From contig BRYA01000296.1 in NCBI GenBank assembly GCA_030267965.1, positions 1-58,256 on the forward strand: DNA of 58,256 nucleotides, read 5' to 3'. A model generated the notes under the pieces. That model had not been told where the DNA came from, made no database searches, and worked only from the letters and a program-made list of their open reading frames with translations. The DNA is from Triparma columacea. Lineage: Eukaryota; Sar; Bolidophyceae; Parmales; Triparmaceae. This document shows, one piece after another, positions 9,794-19,035 of the stretch. The position numbers and the translations under genes are program-made. The first letter of the stretch is position 1, and the number at the start of each line of letters is the position of its first letter.

Positions 9794-10534
9794 TCAGAGG
9801 AAAGGCCAAGGGGTGAGGTGGGGGAGCTTGCTGATGTTCCTTCTGAACACTCTCCTGTTCTTCGTCTTGTCCTTCATTATTCCGAACTTGTCGGCCATAA
9901 AGACGACGAGGTTCCGTGCCTTCTTCGTGACTTTGCCTAGCCCCTTCCTTGCGTTTCCCCCGCCCACCACGCCCCCCCGACCCTCCCGGGCCGAGGCGGA
10001 CTCCTCGTGCTCCTCCCCCGGGCTGTCTTTGCGGGTGAGGACGTCGAGGAAGTCGCTCCAAAAGTTTTGCAGCTCTCCCGACTCGTCGCCCTCGTCCACC
10101 TCCTCCCCCCCCAGGCCATCAAGAACGTCGTTGATTCGGGGGATGATGCCCTTCCTGATTATGGTGACGTAATTGCTCCCCGAGGTGCTCTCCTCGTAGC
10201 TCAAAATATACTCCCCGTCCCCCTTGCTCTTGCTCTTCCATATTATCCCCTTGCTGTTCTTTGGGCTGTCCCCTTGTCCATGAATAATCTCGCCCCGGCT
10301 GCTCAGCATAAAGTACTCCGGTTCACACGCCGATAGCACCGACGTGCAGCGAACCATGTAGTCGTTGCTCTGAAGCTCCTCGCTGCCCAGGGGTGTCAGG
10401 GCCCGCGTCGACACAAGGTGGGCAGGAACTGTCTCCCTTGCCACCTCCTCGATGTGGAAAAGGATCAAAATTGAGAATGTGAAGAGGATTATCGAACAAA
10501 GGCCAGATAAGGCGTTTTTAACGCTGGTCCTCAT
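9794..10534 (-). CDS. Unknown single-pass membrane protein
   Basis: This is a single-exon frame of 246 residues whose first ATG is at 10534; a TTG 20 codons upstream was rejected. Residues about 10-30 form one hydrophobic segment (SIILFTFSILILFHI), a signal anchor or uncleaved signal. The middle (about 55-135) has the alternating hydrophobic pattern of a beta-rich domain. The C-terminus is acidic, then basic. I recognise no family. The gene is divergent from the one at 10729, with 194 bases between the starts. Confidence 0.6.
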   Translation of the reverse strand: MRTSVKNALSGLCSIILFTFSILILFHIEEVARETVPAHLVSTRALTPLGSEELQSNDYMVRCTSVLSACEPEYFMLSSRGEIIHGQGDSPKNSKGIIWKSKSKGDGEYILSYEESTSGSNYVTIIRKGIIPRINDVLDGLGGEEVDEGDESGELQNFWSDFLDVLTRKDSPGEEHEESASAREGRGGVVGGGNARKGLGKVTKKARNLVVFMADKFGIMKDKTKNRRVFRRNISKLPHLTPWPFL

Positions 10535-10657
10535 TGCGGTGGGGGGGTGGGGGGGGGGGAGGGGACGGGAGAACTTCTTGCAATTTTTCACCAAATTTGT
10601 GTCCGGATTGGATTGTGTCTGGATCCATATTATATTTTCCAGACAAAACGTGAAGTA

Positions 10658-10673
10658 AAACGCTATAAAGAAG
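10658..10673 (+). promoter_or_regulatory. TATA-like element shared with 1014-1029
   Basis: The 16-base string AAACGCTATAAAGAAG occurs here, 56 bases before the ATG at 10729, and identically at 1014-1029. The TATAAA core and distance fit a core promoter. Confidence 0.4.
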
Positions 10674-10728
10674 GCCCAGTGGTAGTCCGATCTTACCTTT
10701 CCGGTCTCGAGCTTCTCAGATCGTCCGA

Positions 10729-11244
10729 ATGGATTCGTCTCAGGGAGATAAGGTGGTTAACTGGAACTCCTCCCTATCTAAGCAGGTCATATTAGAATGC
10801 GTGGAGAAGAAGAGGGGTCAGATCGAGGGCGGCGGTGGTGAAACTTACGACGTCAGTCTCGTGGAGATATACGCTTCCGGCGCCGGTAAGTTGGGGGTAG
10901 GTATAAGGGAGCTTGCTCGTCGCGTCGTTGCTCACGAGGCAGCTTTGGAGGTCGGTCGGGGGGGGGAGGGCGGGGCGGCTGCTGCCGCCGTCGCTTCGGG
11001 TGTGAAGCGGCCCAAGCCCACTTCGAAGACCTCCTCGTCGGCGGTCCCGACTCCCCCGGCTCCCCTGGACACTGGCGGTTCACGGAGCTCCCTGAACACA
11101 CTCCNNNNNNNNNNNNNNNNNNNNNNNNNNNNNNNNNNNNNNNNNNNNNNNNNNNNNNNNNNNNNNNNNNNNNNNNNNNNNNNNNNNNNNNNNNNNNNNN
11201 NNNNNNNNNNNNNNNNNNNNNNNGGGGAGGGCGAGAAGAAGTAA
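10729..11244 (+). CDS. Unknown protein interrupted by an assembly gap
   Basis: From the ATG at 10729 a frame runs through about 125 readable residues, into 119 unknown bases, and out to a TAA at 11242-11244 preceded by a GEGEKK tail. The visible part begins MDSSQGDKVVNWNSS, has a helical Arg/Ala segment (IRELARRVVAHEAALE) and then Ala/Pro/Ser/Thr-rich sequence. I recognise no family. Because the gap length may be nominal, the frame continuity across it is only apparent. A GTAAGT at 10887 could be a splice donor, but the frame stays open without splicing. Confidence 0.5.
   Translation: MDSSQGDKVVNWNSSLSKQVILECVEKKRGQIEGGGGETYDVSLVEIYASGAGKLGVGIRELARRVVAHEAALEVGRGGEGGAAAAAVASGVKRPKPTSKTSSSAVPTPPAPLDTGGSRSSLNTLXXXXXXXXXXXXXXXXXXXXXXXXXXXXXXXXXXXXXXXXGEGEKK
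11105..11223. other. Assembly gap (119 N)
   Basis: A run of 119 unknown bases lies inside the preceding gene. Confidence 1.
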
Positions 11245-11372
11245 GAAGCTGATTTTCGCGTCAAAAATGTGTATTTTTTTTCTTCTATGTCTGTTCAGGC
11301 ACTCGGTGTTCAGTTTTGCCCACGTTCTCCATCTTCCCCCCCACCCCTCCCCCCCCCACATAGACGCCCTTC

Positions 11373-13531
11373 TCAGTCCCCTCCCCCTTCCCCTCCCTCC
11401 CCCTCATTCCCTCCCCCTCCCCCCCCACCTCCCCCCTCCCCCTCGAACGCTAGCTTAAGTTCCTCCTCCTCCCCTTTCAGGAACCTGTTGTAGCTGAGCC
11501 TCTCCGCCTCCCCCCCCTCCCTGAAGTTCGCCCTGATGAAGCTCCCGTCACGACCTATTATTATTATGGTGTAGGGCTCGCTGCCGAACGCGCAGATGCT
11601 TGGTGATTCTATGCCCTTTACCTGCGCGTAGCTGCAGGTAGGGATTTTGTGTGGGTTGTGTGTGTGTGTGTGTGTGAGTGTGTAGTGTGTATGTGTGTGT
11701 ATGTATGTATGTGTTAGCCATCCCTGTTACACCGCCTCCTTATCGTCCCCCCCCCCCCCTTCCTTCAAAACTCCCCAATCTCTCTCACCTCCACTCGCTC
11801 TCAAAGTACTTCCCGAATCCGTTCGGTAGTAGCTTGTTGACGAAGCTAAGTCCTGATTTTTTGTTCCCCCCCCCCCCCACGTTGCTGCTCTGTCTCTCCA
11901 GATCCAGCGTCTGTTGTTGTTGTCTTTGTTGCTGTTTCAGCTGTTGCCCTCCCCCCCCATCCTTCCCCCCCCCACCCTCAGCCTGCCCCAGGTTATGCGT
12001 CCCTCCCCCTCCCCCCGTCCCTGTCCCCCCCGTACCCCCATCCCCTGTACCCACACCAATCTGTCCCCCCCCCGTCCCCCCAACCCCCACCCCCGAAGGG
12101 TCAGTAGATTCCTCAAGGCTGAATATATGAACCGTCCCCTTATCGCTCGTACAAGCCACCCACTCGTTGCTCTGGCTGAAGCACAAGCTCTGAATCTCCG
12201 CCCTCTCCGTCCCCCTCCTAAGCTCCCTAAGCTTCGCGCCGGAGTGCGTCTCGTAGATTCTGATAAGTGTCCCTTTCTCCGAGCACGTTGCCAGACGGGA
12301 ACCTGACTCGTTTAAAGCGAGGGCTCCGAGCTCGGCCTCGTGGGCTGGGATTAGGGTTGACTTGCGGGCGTCGTAGAGCTCGACGCGGACGTGACCACGG
12401 GTTATTGAGGGACAGGCTAGGACGGTTGAGGAGGAGGAGGGGGATAGGGCTAGGAGACCCTTGGGGTTGTTTAAGGTGTTGAACTGATCAAGGAGAGCGA
12501 GATCGGAGAAACGATACTGGGCAGGGGGGGGAGGGGGGGGGGGTTAGAGGGGTGGGTGGGGGGTTGGGGGGTTGGTATTTGAAAAGTATGTGGCCTGAGT
12601 GGCTGTGAAAGAAGCTGAATGGCTGTGAAAGAAGCCTCTCCTTCTCCTCGCCTTCCCCTCTTGGAAGCTTCGCCTAAGCTTCGCCTACGCTTCGCCTAAG
12701 CTTCGCCTAAGTTTCGCCTAAGCTTCACCTTCCCCTCTCAGTTTCCCCTCTCCTCTCCCCTCCCCCTTCTTACTCACCACGTAGACTCTACTAAGCAGCG
12801 CAACCACCACTCTATCCCTCCTAAGCTTAACCGCAATAACCCTCTGCCTGAAGCTAAGTTCCCCTATACACTTGTTCTGATGGTCGTCCCATATCATGAC
12901 CTTATTAGGCGGGTACCTAGGGTTGGAACCGCCACCGACGAGGGCGAGGAGATTGCAACGGAAGAGCATCTCGACGTAACCGATACCACCGCCGCGGTTG
13001 AAGGTTCGACGGAAGGTCTCACGGTAGGGCTCACAGTTGTAGATCCTGAAACCGTTTGTTGTTCCTGTTGCAAAACAGCTGTGGTGTGGGGTGCGAGGGG
13101 AGGGGGGGGGTTTGTTGGTGTGTGTGTGTGGGTGGGTGTGTGAGTATGTAGTGTGTGTGTATATGAGTGTATATTTGATGAGTAATTAGGCAAGTAATTA
13201 GGCAATTTCTCGATGTATTTGTAAAGTGGGTCATTTATTCCCCCCCTATCTACGTTATATATCATTGTGTGGGGTGTATGTGGGTATATGGGGGGATATA
13301 TGGGTATATATATGGATATACAGGCATATATCCCTACATACACCCATATTTATCCACATATCCCCATATCCACTTCTCGAGCTGAAACACTGCCTTAAAC
13401 TCCAATATCTACCAAACTCCTCAACTAACAACTTCAATTCCTTTACGCATACAACGTAATACAATAACATACCTACAATCTTGATTCCATCCTACATATA
13501 GTAAGGAGGAAGACCTATCAAAAGCACTCAT
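11373..13531 (-). CDS. PROPPIN (WIPI3/WIPI4, Atg18 family) autophagy protein
   Basis: Four exons (13531-13473, 13078-12778, 12516-11789, 11631-11373) give 448 residues; phases agree at every junction. The WD-repeat propeller is recognisable throughout: LLYVGWNQD at the start, [24 protein letters not shown], a [16 protein letters not shown] blade and NPKGLLALS. The phosphoinositide-binding LRRGTERAE matches the family's FRRG motif, and [13 protein letters not shown] follows. PROPPINs bind PI3P and PI(3,5)P2 on endosomes and phagophores. A loop of about 90 residues rich in Gly and Gln is inserted after the FRRG blade, the position of the variable membrane-inserting loop. The C-terminus ends in Gly/Glu repeats. 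Intron 2 holds a 12-base tandem repeat. Confidence 0.93.
12665..12729. repeat. 12-base tandem repeat in a PROPPIN intron
   Basis: About five units of AAGCTTCGCCTA with single-base variants fill part of intron 2 (12517-12777). Just upstream, GGCTGTGAAAGAAGC is also doubled (about 12600-12635). Confidence 0.85.
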
Positions 13532-13767
13532 TAAACCAAATGCAGGATGGAAGGGCCAATGCCTGTGTCCAAAGGAAACCTTGTTTCTCTGTTGATATTT
13601 CCTTTGGTTGACGTATCCAAAACCCTGTAATTTTGACATCTTCGGGTGTTCCCGTATTTCATCAACGATTTCCCTAAATTTCATCGCGATCCTTCCTCAT
13701 TTTGGTATCTGCAAGTGCTTGCCCCTGACATCCTTGGAAGATCTCACTCACAAAAAAGGCCATTTTC

Positions 13768-15102
13768 ATGGAGCTCCAGGGTACGGTAATGAGGAACTTG
13801 GAGAATATGGGTGAGACAACAACGAAGGAGGAGATGAGTATGGTGAAAATAGAGCTTCCTAGAGGTTATGGTGATCTTGATCATGCAGGTTGCAAGGTGG
13901 AGGATGTTGGGGGTGAGAGTAGCTTTGAGGAATGGGGGGGAGGTGGAGTGGGGGAGTTCGTTTGCTTGTACAGCGATGAAGAGGAAGAGGAGGAGGATGA
14001 GAGAGAAGGGGAGGAAGAGGACGTTGGAGGGGGAAAGGGGGGGAGAGGCGCTTTGTTTTGTGGGGTGTGTAAGGAGGAGGAGGGTAGGGAGGAGGAGGGT
14101 AGGGAGGAGGATGAAGTGGATTTTTGTTCGATCGACTCTAACAGCGACGACAGCGAAGAGGAGGAGGGAGGGGATGGGGAGGAGGAGGGGGAGGAGGAGG
14201 AGGAGGACGAGGACGAGGATCTAGTCTCGATTGATGAGGATAGTGACGAAGAGGCAGAAGTCGAAGAGCAAGCTGTGGGTAGTATGAAGGATGGGAAGAA
14301 GTTTGTTTGTAGTAAGCGTGGATGCAGCTACAGGACAAATTGGAAATGTTCCCTCATCAGGCATCGTGCAAATATCCACAATGAAAACGTGACCTGGCAC
14401 CACTGTGAGGACTGCGACTACAAAGCGAAGCAAAAAAGCCATCTCAAGATGCATCGCGCATTGATCCACAACAAAAACGTGACCTGGCACCACTGTGAGG
14501 ACTGCGACTACAAAGCGAAGCGAAAAGACTCTCTCAAGCAGCATCGCGCATTAATCCACAATGACAACATGACCTGGCACCACTGTGAGGACTGCGACTA
14601 CAAAGCGAAGCAAAAAAGCCATCTCAAGATGCATCGCGCAGCTATTCACAATGATAACGTGACCTGGCACCACTGTGAGGACTGCGACTACAAAGCGAAG
14701 CAAAAAAGCAACCTCAAGCTGCATCGCGCATTGATCCACAACAAAAACGTGACCTGGCACCACTGTGAAGACTGCGACTACAAAGCGAAGAAAAAAAGCC
14801 ACCTCAAGACGCATCGTGCAGATATCCACAACGAAAACGTGACCTGGCACCACTGTGAAGACTGCGACTACAAAACCAAACAAAATGCCAACCTCAAGAA
14901 GCATCGCGCATCCATCCACAATGAAAACGTGACCTGGCACCACTGTGAGGACTGCGACTACAAAGCGAAGCAGAAAAGCGACCTCAAGAAGCATCGCGCA
15001 TTCATCCACAATGAAAACGTGACCTGGCACCACTGTGAGGACTGCGACTATAAAGCGAAGGACAAATGCTCTATCAAACGACATGTCGCCTCAATGCACT
15101 AA
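13768..15102 (+). CDS. Nine-finger C2H2 zinc-finger array protein
   Basis: This is a single-exon gene of 444 residues. Residues 1-170 are very acidic, with Glu/Asp runs from GAG repeats. From about residue 178 come nine fingers with an 84-base period. The first is CX4CX12HX4H and the other eight are CX2CX12HX4H. Each of the eight is preceded by the near-invariant linker VTWHH and starts CEDCDYKAK. The Tyr two residues after the second Cys replaces the usual Phe. Repeats are almost identical at DNA level except in the recognition helix. The protein should bind DNA, with the acidic region acting as an activation or interaction surface (inference). It shares a 236-base divergent promoter region with the PROPPIN gene. 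Confidence 0.9.
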   Translation: MELQGTVMRNLENMGETTTKEEMSMVKIELPRGYGDLDHAGCKVEDVGGESSFEEWGGGGVGEFVCLYSDEEEEEEDEREGEEEDVGGGKGGRGALFCGVCKEEEGREEEGREEDEVDFCSIDSNSDDSEEEEGGDGEEEGEEEEEDEDEDLVSIDEDSDEEAEVEEQAVGSMKDGKKFVCSKRGCSYRTNWKCSLIRHRANIHNENVTWHHCEDCDYKAKQKSHLKMHRALIHNKNVTWHHCEDCDYKAKRKDSLKQHRALIHNDNMTWHHCEDCDYKAKQKSHLKMHRAAIHNDNVTWHHCEDCDYKAKQKSNLKLHRALIHNKNVTWHHCEDCDYKAKKKSHLKTHRADIHNENVTWHHCEDCDYKTKQNANLKKHRASIHNENVTWHHCEDCDYKAKQKSDLKKHRAFIHNENVTWHHCEDCDYKAKDKCSIKRHVASMH

Positions 15103-15739
15103 AATCCAGTACGTTTATAAAACAAAAAATATGCAGGTAGTAAGAAACACAACCAAGTGTAGTATTTTGGAGGGACAGAAAGCCCCCTTTACGTATATGA
15201 TGATCTGATGATCTGAAAAAGGCTATTCTGAAATCAGCTCAAGATTTGCTGGCAATAAATATAGCTTTGAAATTAGGTAAGAAGGACAACAATTACAATG
15301 ACAATGATAACACTTTTCAAGGCTTTCACCAGTTGTTATTGTGCTATTGTTGATTTTCATCTCCTATTCACGTCCAAGTTCAAGTTATTTCCCCTCTTCA
15401 ATCGCGGTGACGGACTGACTGAGTATTCATTGGGGATTATTCGTCTCATAGACAAGATAATACTACTTTCGGCCATATTTCCGATACTATTAGTACCATG
15501 TTGGGGTTTATATGGGGCAGATAACAGCAATTGACGCCGCAATGACGCATTCCTTGAGGGTCTCACCATCCCTCTCCCTTGTTTTTCGTTAATCACACCA
15601 CACTAACCCTCCTGATTCCCGTCAATAATGTAGGAATTCCTTGAGTATTGAAGCTGTTAACGACAAGACTGTATAATAAATCCAGGGTTAGGGTTAGGTT
15701 ACTGAAAGGACGGTATAAAAGATCCTCTCCATCCTTACT
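15103..15739. other. Intergenic region with telomere-like repeat and TATA box
   Basis: No coding frame is supported. GGGTTAGGGTTAGG at about 15685-15698 is a short interstitial match to TTAGGG telomere repeats. TATAAAA at 15714-15720 lies 20 bases before the next ATG and is a plausible TATA box, although the spacing would leave almost no leader. Confidence 0.5.
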
Positions 15740-16624
15740 ATGAGTGAATTAGACTTTGCTTATGGTGATGACTATAGTGATGACTATGATGGTGACTATG
15801 ACGACCCAGATGATGGGGACTCTCCCCTTCCCAAAACAGAAGTATACTCCGGAGGGAGCTTCTTTAGCAATCCTGAACTCCCCACAGAAGTAACTTTTGC
15901 ACAAGGAGTGACGACAATTAGCGAGGACGCCTTTTTCAGATGCTCCTCCCTCACGGCCATCACAATCCCAGACGGAGTGACGACGATTGGTTTACAAGCC
16001 TTCTACGGATGCTCCTCCCTCGCAGCCATCGCCATCCCGGACGGAGTGACGACAATTTGCGAAGGCGTCTTCTGTGGATGCTCCTCCCTCACGGCCATCA
16101 CCATCCCAGACGGAGTGACGACGATTGGCAGTTATGCCTTCGGTGGATGCTCCTCCCTCACGGCCATCACCATCCCAGAGGGAGTGACGACTATTGGTGG
16201 TGGCGCCTTCTGGGGATGCTCCTCCCTCACGGCCATCACAATCCCGGACTCAGTGACGACGATTTACAGCAGCGCCTTCAGAAAGTGCTCTGCCCTGACG
16301 AAACTCATTCTATCTCCTGCCGTTTCCATCGGTGAAGACTGCTTCTTGAACTGCACTGCCCTAATCGCTGCCGCTGCTGAAAAAAATATGCCGACTGTCT
16401 CTGACCTCCTCCATTACAGGTGGCACCGCAATCTCGCTGTGATTGAACGCGTCAACGCTCTTCTGTGCCTCAAGGGAAGCTGGGATCACGTGGAGAACCC
16501 ACCCAGGAGATCGGCGAGGAAGCGAAAGCGAACTGACGGAGTTGAAGCCCCACCGCTAAGGGTAACTGAAGCACGTGAGAAGATCCCTAAAGATTTGTGG
16601 AGAGTAATTCTGGAATTTCTGTGA
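15740..16624 (+). CDS. BspA-type leucine-rich repeat protein (LRR_5)
   Basis: This is a single-exon gene of 294 residues. After an acidic Asp/Tyr/Gly start, residues about 50-195 consist of six to seven repeats of 23 residues. The pattern is ITIPDGVTTIG followed by AF, GCSSLTA, the BspA/LRR_5 consensus. Five central copies are near-identical at DNA level with a 69-base period (about 15905-16260). The C-terminal 100 residues leave the repeat, contain a basic patch (RRSARKRKR, a possible nuclear signal) and end in KDLWRVILEFL. Such repeats make protein-interaction surfaces; this family is often greatly expanded in stramenopile genomes. No signal peptide is visible. Confidence 0.88.
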   Translation: MSELDFAYGDDYSDDYDGDYDDPDDGDSPLPKTEVYSGGSFFSNPELPTEVTFAQGVTTISEDAFFRCSSLTAITIPDGVTTIGLQAFYGCSSLAAIAIPDGVTTICEGVFCGCSSLTAITIPDGVTTIGSYAFGGCSSLTAITIPEGVTTIGGGAFWGCSSLTAITIPDSVTTIYSSAFRKCSALTKLILSPAVSIGEDCFLNCTALIAAAAEKNMPTVSDLLHYRWHRNLAVIERVNALLCLKGSWDHVENPPRRSARKRKRTDGVEAPPLRVTEAREKIPKDLWRVILEFL

Positions 16625-16996
16625 AGTCTGTTAGGGTCAGATGATTATACGTTTAGAAGTCTTGGTTGTTGTGGAATGTAATGTGATTTTTCATTTTTTG
16701 GAAGGCTCGGAAGAATTCAGCTCTCTCCCATTCTCTCCTCCTCTCCCATCTATCTCAAACCCTGCACTACTACGTCAACAACACAGTCAATACAACAACT
16801 TCTACTACAACCAACTACAACAACAACAAGCACCTCACAACAACAAGGCAAACAACAAGGCAAACAACAAGGCATTCCCCTCCCCCCCTCCGCCTCCCTC
16901 CGACCAATTTCTCCCCCCAAAGATTGCTCCAAAATCACGCTCAACCCGATAATATCACATTCAACGCCAATATACTTCCACACAAACACATATACA
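16625..16996. other. Intergenic region, nothing recognised
   Basis: It holds CAA-rich and C-rich low-complexity sequence leading to the RMI1 start. It includes AACAACAAGGCA repeated three times near 16843-16872. Confidence 0.5.
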
Positions 16997-18919
16997 ATGT
17001 CATATCCACCAAATATCGAAGTAGTACACTCCTACATGTCCTCAAAGTTTCACGTCCACCTCTCCAGGGCTTGGCTAACCTCCTGCCTGCAAACCCTCCC
17101 CCCTCCTACGAATCCTCCCCCCGCAGCAGGTTCCATAGACGAGGACTACATGTACTCCGTATACATGCAGGTCATAAACAGCGACATCAGGGACTCAGTG
17201 AACGGTAGATCAACCACAACCTCACAACTCAGGGAAGCCATACAAACATCACTTTCACAGGCACAGGAATCAGGACAGGGCTCCCCACCGACACCATCGG
17301 TGGACGAAAATTTCAGGCTGATGGTCCAGGTAGATGAGCTGGTTGACGTGTCAACAAACGCTGAGAGGAGGGCTGAGAGGGGGGCAAGCAGGACTCAGGG
17401 TTTCTCCAACCCTGGCTACTACAACGGTCGGTGCATGAAGATTGCCATCTGCGACGGCTGGGTGAGGGAGGGTGGTGACGGGGGGGAGGGCGGGGAGGGG
17501 GGGGGGGAGGTAACAGGTGGCTTTGCCCTCCCAGTTATTGCCATGGAGGTAACTCCAATTCCCGACCTGAGCGTCAACACCCTGGCCGGTTGCAAGGTCG
17601 TTTTGAAGGGCCCCTTCCCCGTCGTCCTCGGTGTCGCCCTCCTTCACCCCTCTAACGTTCTGGTGTTAGGTGGTAGCGTAGACGTCTTGGTAGCCATGCA
17701 GGAACAGGCGGTTGAGGCGGGGAGGAGGACGTACGGGAACGGGAGGGGGGGGGCGACGCTGAGGGCCCTGGTCACGAGCAGGGAGGAGGAGAGGGAGGGG
17801 GAGGAGGAGGGGGTAGGGGAAGAGGAGAGCGGGGACTTGGAGAGGGAGAGAGAGGGGGGGGGGGAGAGAGCTATTATGCAGAGGCAACAACAACAAAGGC
17901 AGCAACAACAGTATCAGCGGCAGCAGCAGCAACAACAGCAGCAGCAACAACAGCGGCAGCAACAACAACGGCAGCAACAACAACAACAACAACAACAACA
18001 GCAACAACAACAGCAGCAGCAGTATGCCTCACAAATCAATACCCCTCGAACATCTAACAACCCGTATAGCTCTAGCTCTGGTGGAATTAGTAACCCTTAC
18101 AGAAGGCCAAACGACGCCCCCCCGCCAAACATGCCTCAGGTGCCCAAGACTCGTTCTCCGACTGCTCAGGTCACGCCTGTGGTACCCAGTCAGCCTTGCC
18201 CCCCCCAGCAGCAGCATCCCCCTCCCCAGTCTCAGTTGAACAAGCCCCCCCTCCACCCGCCCCCTCCGGCGCCACCAACCGGGGGAGGATGCAGCAGGTT
18301 CCCTCCCCTACCCTCGGATCATGGCAACGCTGTACAGGCCAGTCTAGCGAAGCTGAAGGAAATGGTATCATCACCATCAGCCCAGTCGCATGTGAACGGG
18401 GAGGTCGCGTACGTTGCCCAGGCCAAGCTATCCGGGTGCTTAGGTGTGAAGTTCACGCGTATCAAAAAGGTTCGCAAGGAGTGCAGGATGCTCGTCTCCG
18501 CGTCACACTCCGTCAGGGGCCTCGAGGGGACGGGAACGCAGGGGAGCGGGGGGAGCGAGGGGGGAGGGGGGGGAGCGAAGTACATGTACAGGAGCTTCGT
18601 GGACCTCGTGGACCCGGAGGGTTACACGCTCACGGCGGAACTTAGTAACGACATCGTGGAACACCAGGTTGGGTTCGGGGCGGACCACGTTAAGGGGGTG
18701 TTGAAGGGGGGGGGGGAGAAGGAGAGGGAAGAGATAAGGGGAAGGCTGGGGGGGGACTGGCCGCACGAGATTAGGGGGGGGGTAAGGATCAAGATCGTGG
18801 GGGGGGCGGAGGAGGGGGGGGAATCAGGGGAATATAAAGGGGGGGGGAGGGTACACCCGATGGTCGTGGGGTGGGAGTGGGAGAAGGAGAAGGAGAGGGG
18901 GAGGCCAAGCGCGGATTAG
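16997..18919 (+). CDS. RecQ-mediated genome instability protein 1 (RMI1)-like
   Basis: This is a single-exon gene of 640 residues. The N-terminal helical region has the RMI1 pattern (AWLTSCLQ, then VYMQVINSDIRDSV near residue 60). It is followed by an OB fold whose best segment is NTLAGCKVVLKGPFPVVLGV, with LLHPSNVLVLGGSVDVLV after it. RMI1 stabilises the topoisomerase III/RecQ (BLM) dissolvasome that resolves double Holliday junctions. A Gln tract (about residues 295-340, many CAA/CAG) and a Pro-rich linker separate this from a C-terminal part (about 460-630). That part resembles a second OB fold, as in longer RMI1 proteins, and is broken up by Gly runs. The second OB assignment is tentative. 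Confidence 0.82.
   Translation: MSYPPNIEVVHSYMSSKFHVHLSRAWLTSCLQTLPPPTNPPPAAGSIDEDYMYSVYMQVINSDIRDSVNGRSTTTSQLREAIQTSLSQAQESGQGSPPTPSVDENFRLMVQVDELVDVSTNAERRAERGASRTQGFSNPGYYNGRCMKIAICDGWVREGGDGGEGGEGGGEVTGGFALPVIAMEVTPIPDLSVNTLAGCKVVLKGPFPVVLGVALLHPSNVLVLGGSVDVLVAMQEQAVEAGRRTYGNGRGGATLRALVTSREEEREGEEEGVGEEESGDLEREREGGGERAIMQRQQQQRQQQQYQRQQQQQQQQQQQRQQQQRQQQQQQQQQQQQQQQQQYASQINTPRTSNNPYSSSSGGISNPYRRPNDAPPPNMPQVPKTRSPTAQVTPVVPSQPCPPQQQHPPPQSQLNKPPLHPPPPAPPTGGGCSRFPPLPSDHGNAVQASLAKLKEMVSSPSAQSHVNGEVAYVAQAKLSGCLGVKFTRIKKVRKECRMLVSASHSVRGLEGTGTQGSGGSEGGGGGAKYMYRSFVDLVDPEGYTLTAELSNDIVEHQVGFGADHVKGVLKGGGEKEREEIRGRLGGDWPHEIRGGVRIKIVGGAEEGGESGEYKGGGRVHPMVVGWEWEKEKERGRPSAD
17882..18022 (+). repeat. 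CAA/CAG repeat coding poly-Gln
   Basis: About 45 codons of CAA and CAG, interrupted by CGG and TAT, lie within the RMI1-like gene. Confidence 0.9.
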
Positions 18920-19035
18920 ACGAGCTGGGAGGGGGGGAGGTTTGTGTTTTGTGGCGTGTTGTAAAGAGGTGAAGCTTTCTTTTGTTGTTGTTAGACTATA
19001 GATATATTTTCCTTTTTTCCCTTTTCAAGTGACGA

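Noticed and set aside
9794..11244. Linked functional pair of the TM protein and the gap gene
   Set aside because: Only their divergent position links them; neither has a recognised family.
14300..15099. Regular 84-base repeats resembling a CRISPR array
   Set aside because: The repeats are continuous coding sequence for C2H2 fingers, and the window is eukaryotic.
15685..15698. Telomere or chromosome end
   Set aside because: Only about two TTAGGG-like units occur, with genes on both sides. Similar short matches at 22787 and 23725 look incidental.
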